Origin: Peribacillus sp. FSL P2-0133
Lineage (GTDB): Bacteria; Bacillota; Bacilli; Bacillales; DSM-1321
Assembly: GCF_037975445.1 (NCBI RefSeq)
Contig: NZ_CP150254.1
Span: forward strand, 3,718,001 to 3,782,000
Reading direction: 5' to 3'
DNA length: 64,000 nt
The notes beneath the pieces were generated by a model, which did no database searches, was not told where the DNA came from, and saw only the letters and a program-made list of their open reading frames with translations. Position numbers and translations under genes: made by a program. The number at the start of each line of letters is the position of its first letter. The stretch's first letter is position 1. Positions 49,833 to 60,343 of the stretch are shown piece by piece.

Positions 49833-50548
49833 CAGTCATTAATGACTTCGAACTTGTAACCTACACCCCAAACAGTGACAATCATCTTGGCTGCGTTTTC
49901 GGATATGCGGTTTAATTTTTCACGTAAGCGTTTAACATGCGTGTCAACAGTTCGAAGATCCCCAAAGAATTCATAGTGCCACACTTCTTTTAACAATTGC
50001 TCCCGGTCGAAAACCTTATCTGGGGATTTCGCCAAGAAATATAATAATTCATATTCTTTTGGTGTTAATGAAACCTCTTTGTTATCAGCAAGTACTCGGT
50101 GGGCATCATTATCAATGGTTAAATGCGAGAAGACGATCACATCTTTTGCCGTCGTTTCCGTCTGCATGTAACTAGTGCTTGAAGAGCGACGTAATAAAGC
50201 TTTAACCCTTAATACGACTTCCCGGGGACTGAACGGCTTTACGATATAATCATCTGTCCCCACTTCGAACCCTTGAACGCGGTTCACTTCTTCCCCTTTA
50301 GCAGTCAGCATGATAATCGGTGTCGTTTTCTTTTCCCTTAATTCACGGCAAACTTCGATTCCATCTTTACCAGGCATCATAATATCCAATAAAATTAAAT
50401 CATAATCATTTTCAAGGGCTTTTGTTAAAGCCATATCTCCATTTTCAGCTTCATCGATTATGTATTCTTCTCTTTCCAAATACATCTTTAGCAGCCGGCG
50501 GATTCTTTCCTCATCATCCACCACGAGAATTTTTATAGCATTATACAT
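49832..50548 (-). CDS. resD: Response regulator ResD
   Basis: OmpR-type activator of respiration genes under low oxygen (238 aa). Receiver domain with DDEER, phosphoacceptor in [11 protein letters not shown] (about D57), KPFSPREV, and a C-terminal winged helix ([37 protein letters not shown]). AGGAGG precedes ATG 50548. It has its own 295-base upstream gap, so resDE can be expressed apart from resABC; I saw no clear promoter there. Confidence 0.96.
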   Translation of the reverse strand: MYNAIKILVVDDEERIRRLLKMYLEREEYIIDEAENGDMALTKALENDYDLILLDIMMPGKDGIEVCRELREKKTTPIIMLTAKGEEVNRVQGFEVGTDDYIVKPFSPREVVLRVKALLRRSSSTSYMQTETTAKDVIVFSHLTIDNDAHRVLADNKEVSLTPKEYELLYFLAKSPDKVFDREQLLKEVWHYEFFGDLRTVDTHVKRLREKLNRISENAAKMIVTVWGVGYKFEVIND

Positions 50549-50843
50549 TATGTAATCAGCCTCCTATCATATATTCTACAAAATGAAAACTTCCATGACT
50601 AATACTTTTTCCGCACAAAGTACGATAAAGAGCCTATTTTGCATGGCTTCCATGAACCTTTCACCATTTTGTCACAAAAAAAGACTTAGACCGCTCACTA
50701 AAAGTTCATGAATGCTATTTCACCGAAATATCCTTATTAAAGGGAGTGACGAAAAAAAGGATCATTCTCCAGAAAAATCGATAAGCCAACTCCTCGATGT
50801 TTCTTTCAAAAGACCCCCTTCATCTAAATATTACAATACAGAA

Positions 50844-52022
50844 TCAAGCATATGAATGCAAACCAGCAATAACAAGATTGACGAATATCAAGTTAAACAT
50901 AATGATGGCAAAACCGATGACGGCAAGCCAAGCTGATTTTTCCCCTTGCCATCCCTTTGACATGCGCAGATGTAAGAAAGCTGCATAAAACAACCAAGTA
51001 ACCAGTGCCCAGACCTCTTTCGGATCCCAGCCCCAGAATCGTGTCCAGGCCACTTGAGCCCAGATCATTGCAAAAATGAGGGCACCGAGTGTAAAAATCG
51101 GAAAACCGATAAGGACCGAACGATAACTAATCTCATCCAATAAATTCAAATTTACATTTTTAACGATCGGTTTAATCAATGCTGCCACTCTTTTGCGAGC
51201 AATCAACCTTATTAAACCATACAAGACGAGCCCCATACCGAATGACCAAAGTACAGTATTCAGTTTCTTTGCATTGATCAGTGGAGGCATGTCCACCAGT
51301 GGTTCAAATCGATCCGTCTCGATAAGTTTCCCTTCATTGGGACCAACCAAAGCCGGTAAGTTGAATTCCTGTTTGACCTCGGCTCCGTGTTTATCGACCC
51401 AATCAAAATTCGCCTTATAATCCATCGCAGCAAAAGAAGAAGTGATGATAACGAATCCAATGGTGCAGACTAATGTGAACATGATGCCTTCAAGCCAGAA
51501 CGTTCTTTTGCTTGATTGTGTCTGATCGACGAATTTGATTAAATAAATGATGGCAGTAACGAAACTTATGGCAAGGATCGACTGTCCTGCCGCTGCAGTC
51601 GTTACATGAATATGAAGCCAATCGCTCTGCAAAGCAGGAATGAGTGGCGAAATTTCTGTAGGGAACATACTTGCATATGCGATTATCAATAACGCAATCG
51701 GTAAAGCGAATAGCCCAAGGGCAGGTGTTTTATAAAGGAAATAAATTAATATGAAAGCACCGACCAGCATCATTCCGAAAAAGGTCGTAAATTCAAACAG
51801 GTTACTTACCGGAGCATGGCCGGCAGCAATCCATCTAGTGATGAAATACCCAATTTGCGCCGCGAAACCGAGAATGGTGATGAAAATGCCCAGTTTAGCC
51901 CATATGTTTTGTTTCTTTTCCTCCGCTCCGCGTTTATCCTTGATCGATCCCCCAAATAAAAAGGTTGCGACAAGATATAATAAGAAAGCTGCATATAAAA
52001 AGTTACTGCTTAATTCAGCCAT
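50844..52022 (-). CDS. resC: Cytochrome c biogenesis protein ResC (CcsA)
   Basis: Multi-pass heme-handling protein of system II cytochrome c maturation, 392 aa. The tryptophan-rich heme motif [16 protein letters not shown] near the C-terminus, and external histidines ([22 protein letters not shown]), are family features. It overlaps resB by 8 bases. In this family it pairs with ResB to move heme out and attach it to apocytochrome. Confidence 0.95.
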   Translation of the reverse strand: MAELSSNFLYAAFLLYLVATFLFGGSIKDKRGAEEKKQNIWAKLGIFITILGFAAQIGYFITRWIAAGHAPVSNLFEFTTFFGMMLVGAFILIYFLYKTPALGLFALPIALLIIAYASMFPTEISPLIPALQSDWLHIHVTTAAAGQSILAISFVTAIIYLIKFVDQTQSSKRTFWLEGIMFTLVCTIGFVIITSSFAAMDYKANFDWVDKHGAEVKQEFNLPALVGPNEGKLIETDRFEPLVDMPPLINAKKLNTVLWSFGMGLVLYGLIRLIARKRVAALIKPIVKNVNLNLLDEISYRSVLIGFPIFTLGALIFAMIWAQVAWTRFWGWDPKEVWALVTWLFYAAFLHLRMSKGWQGEKSAWLAVIGFAIIMFNLIFVNLVIAGLHSYA

Positions 52023-53664
52023 TTAAAACTTCCCCCTTACTAGAAGATTTCTCATCTTCAAGTTGATCCATTGGTTCGGAAAGTGATGTTGATTCTATCG
52101 CTTGTTTTATATCTCTTTTAATACCGTGCCAGTTTTTGTTTGTATGGCCGGCCATTAATATCTCATCATCTTTCCTCTTAATCCATATACGCCGGTGATT
52201 CCAATAAGACCCTTGGACAACGCCGATCATGAAAATGATTCCACCCGTGAATAAGATCCAAAGCGTTAAATCCTTCCTGACGGTCAAAGCCGTGACATCT
52301 TGGGTTTCCACACCATTAAAAGCCATTTTATAAGTGTTTTCCCCTAAAGGCTCCACAGTCTCTTTAATCGCTACGAAACTGACCTCACCTTCTGGCTTAT
52401 CCGGAGTATGCATTTTAAAGATAAATGCTGGATTATTCGGAATCTTCGATATCGTTCTAGGTTCACCTTTTTCATCGAACTCGAAATCGGGGAAGTAACT
52501 GATCAAGTCAACGGAATATCCTTCTTTCAACTCGTATTTCTTTTGTGGATTGTTCAAATCAACCTTTAAGCTTCCATATTTCTCTTCGGTTTTTTTATTT
52601 ATCAAATTAAAAGCCATCGTACTGAGCTCATCCAGTTTATAGTCTACTTGGTAGAGGGCATAATGATCATGTTTCAGAGGTTCATTGACTTTGATTTTAT
52701 AATCTTTAAGTTTTTCAAGGTCCACTTTTTCCCCTGGTAAGGTTTCTCCCTTGCGCTCATACAACGTAACATCGGATTGATAGGTTTTTGCGATCGTACC
52801 GGTTTTATCGATTGCAGCACTGTACTGCGCATCTTCTTGATTCTCTTTGTCATACACCTCTAAGGTAAATTCATTATTCTGGAGGTAATATTCACCATTT
52901 GTACCCGGGATTTCTTTTCTCTCGCCTTCACGCAGCCAAAGTACTTTGTCGATATACATCCCAGGGACAGAACGCAATAATGCTCCAATTAAGAAAATGA
53001 TAAGTCCAATATGATTAACATAGGGTCCCCAACGTGAAAAACGACCCTTTTCGGCAAGTATATGACCGTTTTCCTCCCGTATATGATAACGCTGCCTTTT
53101 TAGTCTATCCTTTACTTCTTCAAGGTTTATATCTTGGTCTTCAAGCTTTGTCACCCCATAAATCCGCTGACGTTTCATGAAACCGTCATGACGTGCGACC
53201 CCTTGTTTTTTTAACGATCGATATAATGGAAAGAACCGATCGATACTGGCAATCAATAGTGATATGCCCAGCATGCCTATGATAATCAAATACCACCATG
53301 AACTATATAAGTTATGAAACCCGAGTTCATAATACACTCTTCCGAACCAGCCGTATTCCAGTTCATAATGCTCAGCAGGCGTAGCTGTTGAAGGTATGTA
53401 CATTTCCTGAGGTAAAATCGTCCCGATAGCTGAAGCGATCAACGCAATGACAATGAGCGTCACCCCTACCTTAACGGAAGAAAAGAAGTTCCATATTTTA
53501 TCGATGATCGTTTTTTTATATGTTTGTGAACGCCTGGCACTTCCCTCATATCTCATATCAATAAGCTTGTTTTCTTTTTCGTTACCAAGCACCATCCCGC
53601 ATTTACCACAAATCTTTGTGCCAAACGGATTTATATGACCACAATCGCATTTTACTTCTTTCAT
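52015..53664 (-). CDS. resB: Cytochrome c biogenesis protein ResB
   Basis: Membrane partner of ResC (549 aa). It opens with a zinc-ribbon-like cysteine set ([18 protein letters not shown]), followed by membrane helices near 72-92, 130-150 and 212-230, a large outer-face domain, and a last helix ([18 protein letters not shown]) near 470. ResB and ResC together form the heme-lyase core of system II. Confidence 0.94.
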   Translation of the reverse strand: MKEVKCDCGHINPFGTKICGKCGMVLGNEKENKLIDMRYEGSARRSQTYKKTIIDKIWNFFSSVKVGVTLIVIALIASAIGTILPQEMYIPSTATPAEHYELEYGWFGRVYYELGFHNLYSSWWYLIIIGMLGISLLIASIDRFFPLYRSLKKQGVARHDGFMKRQRIYGVTKLEDQDINLEEVKDRLKRQRYHIREENGHILAEKGRFSRWGPYVNHIGLIIFLIGALLRSVPGMYIDKVLWLREGERKEIPGTNGEYYLQNNEFTLEVYDKENQEDAQYSAAIDKTGTIAKTYQSDVTLYERKGETLPGEKVDLEKLKDYKIKVNEPLKHDHYALYQVDYKLDELSTMAFNLINKKTEEKYGSLKVDLNNPQKKYELKEGYSVDLISYFPDFEFDEKGEPRTISKIPNNPAFIFKMHTPDKPEGEVSFVAIKETVEPLGENTYKMAFNGVETQDVTALTVRKDLTLWILFTGGIIFMIGVVQGSYWNHRRIWIKRKDDEILMAGHTNKNWHGIKRDIKQAIESTSLSEPMDQLEDEKSSSKGEVLNG

Positions 53665-53682
53665 GTCAAAAACTCCCCAATA

Positions 53683-54213
53683 TTATGGTTTAATTCTCTC
53701 CATATGCTTTTGGATGCTCTCTTCTGTCAAAGCTCCGGTGATGATATCTATCACTTTCCCCTCTTTATCGACCAAAAAGGTGACAGGCAATATATCCACG
53801 CGATAAGCATTTTCCACTTCCCTACCTTTATCAATCATGACAGGAAAGGTCAGATCATGCTTTGTAATGAAATTATTGACAGCATAGTCAGATTCCCCGA
53901 CATTAACCGCCAATATCTCTACGCCATGGTCTTTAAAGTTTTTATATTGATTTTCCATATAAGGCATTTCGTATTCACACGGCTTGCAATATGTACCCCA
54001 AAAGTTCAGGAAGACGCCTTTTCCCTTGTAATCGGAAAGTTTATGCTCTTTGCCTTCCATATCAGTCAAGACGAAATTGGGTGCATCTGATCCTTTTCTC
54101 AGACTTTCATTCTTATCTTTAGTGAAGTTCGTATAAAGGGCAAACACTAAAGCTGCACCTAAAAGCAGGAGAATGATGGTTCTGCTAATTAGGCGTCGCT
54201 TCTTTTTATCCAT
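53683..54213 (-). CDS. resA: Thiol-disulfide oxidoreductase ResA
   Basis: Membrane-anchored thioredoxin-like protein that reduces the CxxCH cysteines of apocytochrome c before heme is attached. 176 aa: N-terminal anchor (TIILLLLGAALVFALYTNF), AhpC/TSA-type Trx fold with active site NFWGTYCKPCEYEMP (B. subtilis has CEPC), and cis-proline DILPVTFLVD. First gene of resA-resB-resC; 18 bases to resB. Confidence 0.95.
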   Translation of the reverse strand: MDKKKRRLISRTIILLLLGAALVFALYTNFTKDKNESLRKGSDAPNFVLTDMEGKEHKLSDYKGKGVFLNFWGTYCKPCEYEMPYMENQYKNFKDHGVEILAVNVGESDYAVNNFITKHDLTFPVMIDKGREVENAYRVDILPVTFLVDKEGKVIDIITGALTEESIQKHMERIKP

Positions 54214-54342
54214 AGAGATCCTCCTAAGGCCACACTAAATTTAACCATACCATTATACCATTTAACGCCATGTCCTTTTTATTTACATTTCTGAAGGTTT
54301 TGTGACATTCTTTCCTGATTCATGAAGGAAAAGGTATTTACA

Positions 54343-54397
54343 GGTTGTTTTCCACTACCCCATTCTTCCAGGGGAAGAATGGGGTAGTGGTTTCAAC
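54343..54397. repeat. Very strong hairpin downstream of rluB
   Basis: An 18-bp perfect stem, CCACTACCCCATTCTTCC / GGAAGAATGGGGTAGTGG with a 3-base loop, extended by GGTTG / CAACC. No T run follows on either strand, so it is not a textbook rho-independent terminator. It may protect or punctuate the rluB 3' end. Confidence 0.7.
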
Positions 54398-54421
54398 CTA
54401 TTAATACAGGAAAATTCTTTC

Positions 54422-55162
54422 TTACATTCTCCGCTGTTTAGGTTCGGTCGTTGCTAAAGTCCGCATTAATTTAACTTCATGTGGAGTCAGCTCCCGGGAA
54501 TCTCCTGCTGTTAAACCGTCCAAGGTCAAGAAACCATATTGTTCCCTCTTCAATTTAATGACGGGATGGCCAATTGCTTCGAACATCCGGCGGACTTGCC
54601 TGTTCCTGCCTTCATGTATTGTGATTTCAACTATCGCCGTTTCCTTTTTCTTGTCGGTAGACAATACCCTTGTCTTGGCTGGTGCAGTCTTGCCATCCTC
54701 CAACTTGATACCTTTATCCAACTTTTTCAAGCTTTCACGCAAAGGCATCCCTTTCACTTTTGCCACGTACACTTTATCCACTTCATGCTTCGGATGCATT
54801 AACGTGTTTGCAAATTCCCCGTCATTGGTTAAAATCAATAAGCCTGAAGTATCGTAATCCAAGCGGCCAACTGGATAAATCCGTTCATTGATGTAAGGGA
54901 AAAAGTCAGTTACGACTTTTCTATTCTTATCATCAGAAACTGCCGAAATGACGCCGCGCGGTTTATAGAATAGGAAATAAACTGGGGCTTCTTTTTCTAG
55001 CGGGACTTCATTAACCTCAACCTTATCATTAGGCCCAACTTTCACACCTAATTCCTTCACTACTTTGCCGTTCACTTTTACCTTACCTTCTAAAATCAAC
55101 TCTTCTGCTTTACGGCGGGAAGCCAGTCCAGCATGTGCTATCACCTTTTGTAATCGTTCCAT
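54422..55162 (-). CDS. rluB: 23S rRNA pseudouridine(2605) synthase
   Basis: Modifies U2605 (E. coli numbering) of 23S rRNA. The 246 aa begin with an S4 RNA-binding domain (MERLQKVIAHAGLASRRKAEELI) and continue with the RsuA/RluB catalytic domain: GRLDYDTSGLL with the catalytic Asp, and HEGRNRQVRRMFEAIGHPV. Located between resA and spmB as in B. subtilis. Confidence 0.94.
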   Translation of the reverse strand: MERLQKVIAHAGLASRRKAEELILEGKVKVNGKVVKELGVKVGPNDKVEVNEVPLEKEAPVYFLFYKPRGVISAVSDDKNRKVVTDFFPYINERIYPVGRLDYDTSGLLILTNDGEFANTLMHPKHEVDKVYVAKVKGMPLRESLKKLDKGIKLEDGKTAPAKTRVLSTDKKKETAIVEITIHEGRNRQVRRMFEAIGHPVIKLKREQYGFLTLDGLTAGDSRELTPHEVKLMRTLATTEPKQRRM

Positions 55163-55440
55163 CTATCTTCACCCCATAGTATAATCATTCGTTTGTTATT
55201 GTCTATACATACACAATCATACAATTATTACATATTGAGAGGCAAAAACAAAAGGTTTTTCGCGAATAAGAGCTTTTCTTTTATTATTACACCAATAATG
55301 TGACGGTTAAATGGGTTGGTTTCCATAATGAGTGTAACATAGCTTATTTTTCCATACAAAAAAATGTTTCTTTTGGATGAAAGTTCGATTTCGTTTAAAA
55401 ATGGAGAACTTAACATAGCCGATTGTTTAAGAAAAAAGAC

Positions 55441-55469
55441 AAAAAAAAAGAAATGGAATCGCCCATTTC
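55441..55469 (-). terminator. Terminator after spmB
   Basis: Stem GAAATGG / CCATTTC with a 6-base loop and nine T on the minus strand. Confidence 0.78.
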
Positions 55470-55477
55470 CCTAGTCT

Positions 55478-56017
55478 TTAATTCATACCAAAAACCAATG
55501 TGACGACGATAACGGCAGCTATGATACCGATCAAGTCTGCCAAAAGACCGACCTTTAGGGCATCACCCATTTTTTTGATCCCGACAGCTCCAAAATAAAC
55601 GGTCAATACATAGAAGGTGGTATCTGTACTTCCCTGAATCGTGGCAGCCAATCGCCCAGTAAAGGAATCCGGTCCATAAACAGATATCAGGTCGCTGGTT
55701 ATTCCTAAAGCGGCTGTTCCGGATATTGGTCTAATAATCGCAAGGGGTAAAACCTCAGATGGAAAATGAAGAAGGGAAAGCAAGGGGTGCAGTGATTGTA
55801 CAATAAAATCCAAGGCCCCTGATGCCCTAAATACTGAAATCGCCACTAGCATCCCTACCAGGAAAGGGATGAGGGAAAAAGACATGTTGATTCCTTCTTT
55901 CCCCCCCTCAACGAAGGTCTCATAGGTGGGAACTCTTTTCAATGTGCCGTACAGTAATATACAGAGGATCAAAATCGGTATCATCCAAATTGAAATGGTG
56001 GTCATCCAGTGCAACAT
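55478..56017 (-). CDS. spmB: Spore maturation protein B
   Basis: 179-aa membrane protein needed with SpmA for spore core dehydration. Nucleoside-recognition (Gate) domain features include SLIPFLVGMLVAISVFRASGAL, RPISGTAALGI and GSTDTTFYVLTVYFGAVG. It starts one base after the spmA stop and forms the dacB-spmA-spmB operon. Confidence 0.94.
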   Translation of the reverse strand: MLHWMTTISIWMIPILILCILLYGTLKRVPTYETFVEGGKEGINMSFSLIPFLVGMLVAISVFRASGALDFIVQSLHPLLSLLHFPSEVLPLAIIRPISGTAALGITSDLISVYGPDSFTGRLAATIQGSTDTTFYVLTVYFGAVGIKKMGDALKVGLLADLIGIIAAVIVVTLVFGMN

Positions 56018-56018
56018 C

Positions 56019-56612
56019 CTATTCCCTCCCGCTCCTCTTTCTCTTGTAATAAAAATATCGATCTATCGCGATTCCTCCAACTGCAGAAATGGCCGTTGCT
56101 ATTATGGTCGGAAAAACGATGTCCGTCGGGGAGTGGGCATCGTAATTCATGCGGATAGCAATGACAGTAGTTGGAATCAACGTTACGCTTGAGGTATTGA
56201 TGGCTAAAAAAGTGACCATCGAGCGGCTGACCGTTGCTTTTCCCCCATTTAGTTTCTTTAGCTGTTCCATGGCTTTTATACCAAGAGGCGTAGCTGCATT
56301 CCCCAATCCAAATGTGTTTGCCATCATATTGGAAAGTATATACCCCATAGCGGGATGATTAGGAGGCACTTCAGGGAATAGCCATCTCATGAACGGCTTG
56401 AACAAATTGGATAGTTTATCTAACAGCCCCGATTCCTCCGCTATTTTCATCAAACCCAGCCAAAAGACAAGTATGCTCATCAGTCCCAGGCAAAGGGTGA
56501 CCGCTTCCTTTGCGCTGACAAATAGAGCTTCATTCACCTGATCCATCGTCCCATTAATCATGCCAAAGACAATACCGATCACAAACATCCCGACCCAAAT
56601 GTAATTAACCAT
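56019..56612 (-). CDS. spmA: Spore maturation protein A
   Basis: 197-aa Gate-domain membrane protein, partner of SpmB. It has VNYIWVGMFVIGIVFGMING, GLMKIAEESGLLDKLS, MMANTFGLGNAATPLGIKAM and LAINTSSVTLIPTTVIAIR. The start at 56612 (MVNYIWVG) matches the B. subtilis length; it overlaps the dacB end by 8 bases. Mother-cell expression from the dacB promoter is expected. Confidence 0.93.
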   Translation of the reverse strand: MVNYIWVGMFVIGIVFGMINGTMDQVNEALFVSAKEAVTLCLGLMSILVFWLGLMKIAEESGLLDKLSNLFKPFMRWLFPEVPPNHPAMGYILSNMMANTFGLGNAATPLGIKAMEQLKKLNGGKATVSRSMVTFLAINTSSVTLIPTTVIAIRMNYDAHSPTDIVFPTIIATAISAVGGIAIDRYFYYKRKRSGRE

Positions 56613-57765
56613 TGCGTCCGATTCCCAATACCGCTTCAAATACCTCAGCCCATGAAGATTGGAATGATTGTTGCTTGAAGCTTTCTTTTGCTTCCCCATA
56701 AAAAATCGAACGACTACCTATTTTCTTTCCATCGAGATAGATGGATGCTCTGCCGACCACTGCCGGGATTTTCCTTTTATCCTTCCAAGCCCTCTGTGGC
56801 TTCAACAATTTCATTTTCACATTGACCAACTTTCTCTCTTCTTTTGTCAGTGGGTACGAAAAATCATTTTTAATGTAGACATGCCCTTTATATATTTTAT
56901 TTTCCATATTCTTTACCATGCCTTCAGGTAAAATTTCTGTTGGCTTATAATCCTTAAATGCGGATTCGTACATTTGAATATGATCATTCCAATCATCCGG
57001 ACCATTCAATGTCACAGCAATCAGGTCATGCCCGTTTTTTGTTGCGGTCGTGACCAAGGTACGTTTTGCTAGTTTGGTATACCCTGTTTTCCCCCCTGTG
57101 CAATACTCATACAATTGTGTAAGTAGGCGGTTTTTGTTCTTCCATACATAATCCCATTGTTCTGTGGAATTAGGTGCCCTGTGTTCCTTTGTGCCGGCAA
57201 TCTTTGCATACGTTTCATTTTGCATGGCATAACGAGTGAGTATGGCCATATCATATGCGGTTGAATAATGGTTCTTCGTATTATCCAAACCATGTGGATT
57301 TGAAAAATGGGTATTTTTCATCCCGATTTCTTCCGCCTTTTGATTCATCATCCACACGAATCCATCTAGGCTTCCACCAACCTTTTCGCTGATTGCGACT
57401 GCTGCATCATTACCCGAACGAAGCATCAAGCCATAAACCAAATCTTCGAGCTTAATTCTTTCTCCTTCTTTTAAATAAAGTGACGAGCCCTCCGTCCCGA
57501 AGGCAGTGCTGCTCACCTTCACTGTTTCATCCATTAGTCCCGATTCAATAGCCAAGATAGCCGTCATTATTTTCGTAATGCTTGCTATTCGGTTCTTTTC
57601 ATGAGCATTCACTTCATATATGACCCTTCCGCTATCCTCATCCATTAAAATCGCACTATGGGCACTTACGGATACATTTGCATTGGCGCTTTGTACGGGT
57701 GCAATAAAAGACAACAGGAGAATGACAATACACAAACTTGATAACCCTTTATATGGAAAACGCAT
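56605..57765 (-). CDS. dacB: Sporulation D-alanyl-D-alanine carboxypeptidase (PBP5*)
   Basis: Trims cortex peptide side chains and so controls cross-linking in the spore. The 386 aa carry a signal peptide (about 1-28), the penicillin-binding motifs SITK (catalytic serine), SGND and KTGYT, and the C-terminal PBP5 domain. GAGGGGGCAC precedes ATG 57765. In B. subtilis dacB-spmAB is a SigE operon; I could not assign the promoter here. Confidence 0.93.
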   Translation of the reverse strand: MRFPYKGLSSLCIVILLLSFIAPVQSANANVSVSAHSAILMDEDSGRVIYEVNAHEKNRIASITKIMTAILAIESGLMDETVKVSSTAFGTEGSSLYLKEGERIKLEDLVYGLMLRSGNDAAVAISEKVGGSLDGFVWMMNQKAEEIGMKNTHFSNPHGLDNTKNHYSTAYDMAILTRYAMQNETYAKIAGTKEHRAPNSTEQWDYVWKNKNRLLTQLYEYCTGGKTGYTKLAKRTLVTTATKNGHDLIAVTLNGPDDWNDHIQMYESAFKDYKPTEILPEGMVKNMENKIYKGHVYIKNDFSYPLTKEERKLVNVKMKLLKPQRAWKDKRKIPAVVGRASIYLDGKKIGSRSIFYGEAKESFKQQSFQSSWAEVFEAVLGIGRNG

Positions 57766-57872
57766 GAGTGCCCCCTCGTCTCTTTACTTGTTTTTGTACA
57801 AGTTTATGCAAATGGACAAGGGTTATGAATAAAAGAATGTAAACCTTCATGATATCTATTGATTTTCAACAT

Positions 57873-57904
57873 AAAAAAAATCGATAGGGGCCCCCTATCG
57901 ATTT
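57873..57904 (-). terminator. Terminator after the AhpF-like gene
   Basis: Stem AAATCGATAGGG / CCCTATCGATTT with a very short loop and eight T on the minus strand. Confidence 0.82.
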
Positions 57905-57913
57905 AGTGTTCTA

Positions 57914-59560
57914 TCATACTAATAATGCGGCTATTTCATCGATTTTCTTAGCTCCGAATACCACTTCTTCATCATTGATGATCATGGCGGGCACGCTCAT
58001 GACTTTATATTTCTTCTTGATTTCCTGGAAATTGCTTATATCGACCATTTCAGCTTCAACGTTAGGGTTTTCAATCGCAATGCGCTGTGCACCCACTACA
58101 ACGTCTGGACAGTAGTGACATGCCAATGAAACCATAACCTTAATGTTCGCTTTTTTACTGATTCCCTTAATTGAATTCAATACGACTGAATCCAATGCTT
58201 GACCAGGTCCTGCCAGGTTATAGATAGCCAAAATGAAGGAATTCAACTCATGGCCGCCTGGTACACCGTGGTATTTGACGCCACTGTATTCACCATTCGA
58301 ATTTAAGAGGGAAACGACAGGGAACTTATCTGCATTGATTTTTTCTTCGATTTCCGGACTTTCTCCCTTGTTGTATAACTCAAGATGCAGCTTGTCTCCT
58401 AATTCCGCAACATCCAACAAGAAGTCTCGCAATTCGACTGATTTTGGCAAACTTTCATCGACGATGGACACCAACGTTACTTCGCTCTCCATCTTGCCGA
58501 AGATTCCCTTTAATTGGCCGCGTAACGCATCACTTAATAAAGCGCTCTTACCTGCCGGGACAGCGGCCTGTTCTTTTTTCGCCGGTTTTTCAACTTCAGG
58601 TTCATCTTTGATTCCTAGGCGATCTTTTTCTTCTTCAATATATTTACCGGCATCCGTTGCTGCAATCGCCCCATCAGATACAGCTGTAATAATCTGGCGT
58701 AAGGATTTTGGCCTTAGGTCGCCCGCTGCATAGACACCTTTCACATTAGTCTTCATATCATCATCGGTTAAAATGTAACCAGCATGATCCATTTCGATAT
58801 GGCTCTTGAAAATTTCTGTTTTCGGCTCATATCCTATGAAAACGAAAACTCCAAACGTACTGTCTTCTTCCTTCGCCTTATATTCAAATTCTTCTTTAGT
58901 CGCATTATTGATGAAACGGGCACTTTGAATCATCCCGTCTCCATATACCCCAAGGATCTCCGTATTGAATTTCACTTCAATCTTATCATTTGCCATTACT
59001 TTATCCACAATGGACGGGGCACACGAGAAGCTTGATTCCCGGGCGATGATTGTAACTTTTGTAGCAAAGCGTGTCAGGAATATAGCTTCTTCAGCGGCTG
59101 CATATCCTGCCCCGATAACGAAAACTTCCAACCCTTCAAAGAATTCACCATCACATGTTGAACAATATGCTACACCGCGGCCAGTAAATTCCTCTTCACC
59201 TGGAAATCCTAGTGTTCTTGGAGAAGCACCCGTTGCAATGATGACGGAGCGGGCATGGTAATCCCCGCCAAGGGTTTTAACGACTTTCACCTCACCGGAG
59301 AAATCCACGCCCGTTACATCAGCTTTGGCGAATTCAACGCCAAAATCTTCGTTTTGAAGCTTCATTTCTTCAACTAACCTAGGGCCCGATATATGACGGA
59401 TACCAGGATAATTGGCTATTTCCGAGGTAGTTGCAGCTTGTCCGCCGCCAGATCCTTTTTCAAGAATTATTGTTTTTACCTTAGCTCTTCCTGCATAAAC
59501 GCCGGCTGAGAGGCCTGCAGGTCCGCCACCAATAATTAATAAATCATATATTTTTTTCAT
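57914..59560 (-). CDS. Thioredoxin-reductase / AhpF-like flavoprotein with reversed domain order
   Basis: 548 aa. Residues 1-310 are a thioredoxin reductase: FAD site LLIIGGGPAGLSAG, redox pair CSTC at 133-136, NADPH site VIGAGYAAAEEA at 148-159, and GVYAAGD. A Lys/Glu/Ala linker (310-335) leads to a C-terminal tandem thioredoxin-fold region (340-548) with a second redox pair CHYC at 481-484. That region resembles the N-terminal domain of E. coli AhpF (CHNC), so the domain order is reversed. It most likely passes electrons from NADPH to AhpC, encoded just upstream. Start 59560 (MKKIYDLLI) has AAGGAGT; a longer in-frame start is unsupported. Confidence 0.85.
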   Translation of the reverse strand: MKKIYDLLIIGGGPAGLSAGVYAGRAKVKTIILEKGSGGGQAATTSEIANYPGIRHISGPRLVEEMKLQNEDFGVEFAKADVTGVDFSGEVKVVKTLGGDYHARSVIIATGASPRTLGFPGEEEFTGRGVAYCSTCDGEFFEGLEVFVIGAGYAAAEEAIFLTRFATKVTIIARESSFSCAPSIVDKVMANDKIEVKFNTEILGVYGDGMIQSARFINNATKEEFEYKAKEEDSTFGVFVFIGYEPKTEIFKSHIEMDHAGYILTDDDMKTNVKGVYAAGDLRPKSLRQIITAVSDGAIAATDAGKYIEEEKDRLGIKDEPEVEKPAKKEQAAVPAGKSALLSDALRGQLKGIFGKMESEVTLVSIVDESLPKSVELRDFLLDVAELGDKLHLELYNKGESPEIEEKINADKFPVVSLLNSNGEYSGVKYHGVPGGHELNSFILAIYNLAGPGQALDSVVLNSIKGISKKANIKVMVSLACHYCPDVVVGAQRIAIENPNVEAEMVDISNFQEIKKKYKVMSVPAMIINDEEVVFGAKKIDEIAALLV

Positions 59561-59610
59561 CTTTTGTACTCCTTGCTGAATGATAATACGTGCTAAACTG
59601 ATTATTTTGA

Positions 59611-59648
59611 AAAACAAAAGGCACTTATTTTAGGTAAGTGCCTTTTGT
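59611..59648 (-). terminator. Terminator after ahpC
   Basis: Fourteen-bp perfect stem ACAAAAGGCACTTA / TAAGTGCCTTTTGT with T-rich tail on the minus strand. It lies between ahpC and the reductase gene, so read-through or a separate promoter would be needed for the latter. Confidence 0.82.
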
Positions 59649-59738
59649 CATAAGATCTTGCTGGACGAGTTGTCCCAGTAATCGTAATCAATGCTCGGTA
59701 TGTCCATTACCTGTAGAAATGGACCATCCCATTAAAAA

Positions 59739-60302
59739 TTAAAGTTTACCTACAAGGTCTAGGCTTGGTTCAAGAGTGGCTTCACCTGGAGTCCATTTTG
59801 CAGGGCAAACTTTATCTCCATGTTCTGCTACGAATTGTGCAGCTTGAACTTTTCTTACAAGTTCTTCAGCATTACGGCCAATTCCTAGGTCATTAATTTC
59901 GTATGCTTTAATTTGTCCTTCTGGATTAACGATGAAAGTTCCACGTAGAGCCAATCCATCTTCTTCAATCAATACACCGAATTGACGGGATAAAACGTTT
60001 GCTGGGTCAGCTAACATTGGATATTGGATTTTACCGATTGTATCAGTAGCATCAGCCCATCCTTTGTGGCTGAAATGAGTATCTGTTGAAACTGAGTAAA
60101 CTTCACAACCAATTTCCTTGAATGTTTCATAGTTATCTTGAAGATCAGCTAATTCAGTTGGACATACGAAAGAGAAGTCAGCTGGGTAGAAAAAGAATAC
60201 TGCCCATTTTCCTTTAACATCTTCAAGTGTAACTTCTTTGAATTCTCCTGCATGGTAAGCTTGTACTTTAAAATCTTCAACTTGTTTATTGATCAATGAC
60301 AT
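59739..60302 (-). CDS. ahpC: Alkyl hydroperoxide reductase AhpC (2-Cys peroxiredoxin)
   Basis: Reduces hydrogen peroxide and organic peroxides. The 187 aa have the peroxidatic cysteine C47 in FYPADFSFVCPTEL and resolving cysteine C166 in DKVCPAKW. Start 60302 (MSLINKQ) has TTGGAGG. A PerR-like box overlaps its promoter. The neighbouring flavoprotein is the likely electron donor. Confidence 0.96.
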   Translation of the reverse strand: MSLINKQVEDFKVQAYHAGEFKEVTLEDVKGKWAVFFFYPADFSFVCPTELADLQDNYETFKEIGCEVYSVSTDTHFSHKGWADATDTIGKIQYPMLADPANVLSRQFGVLIEEDGLALRGTFIVNPEGQIKAYEINDLGIGRNAEELVRKVQAAQFVAEHGDKVCPAKWTPGEATLEPSLDLVGKL

Positions 60303-60343
60303 AATAAATTCCTCCAATAGCTAATTTTTTTATCTGCTCCTGT

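Noticed and set aside
55228-55416. 62-aa minus-strand open frame between rluB and spmB
   Set aside because: No ribosome site, no recognisable sequence, A+T-rich DNA; most likely chance.
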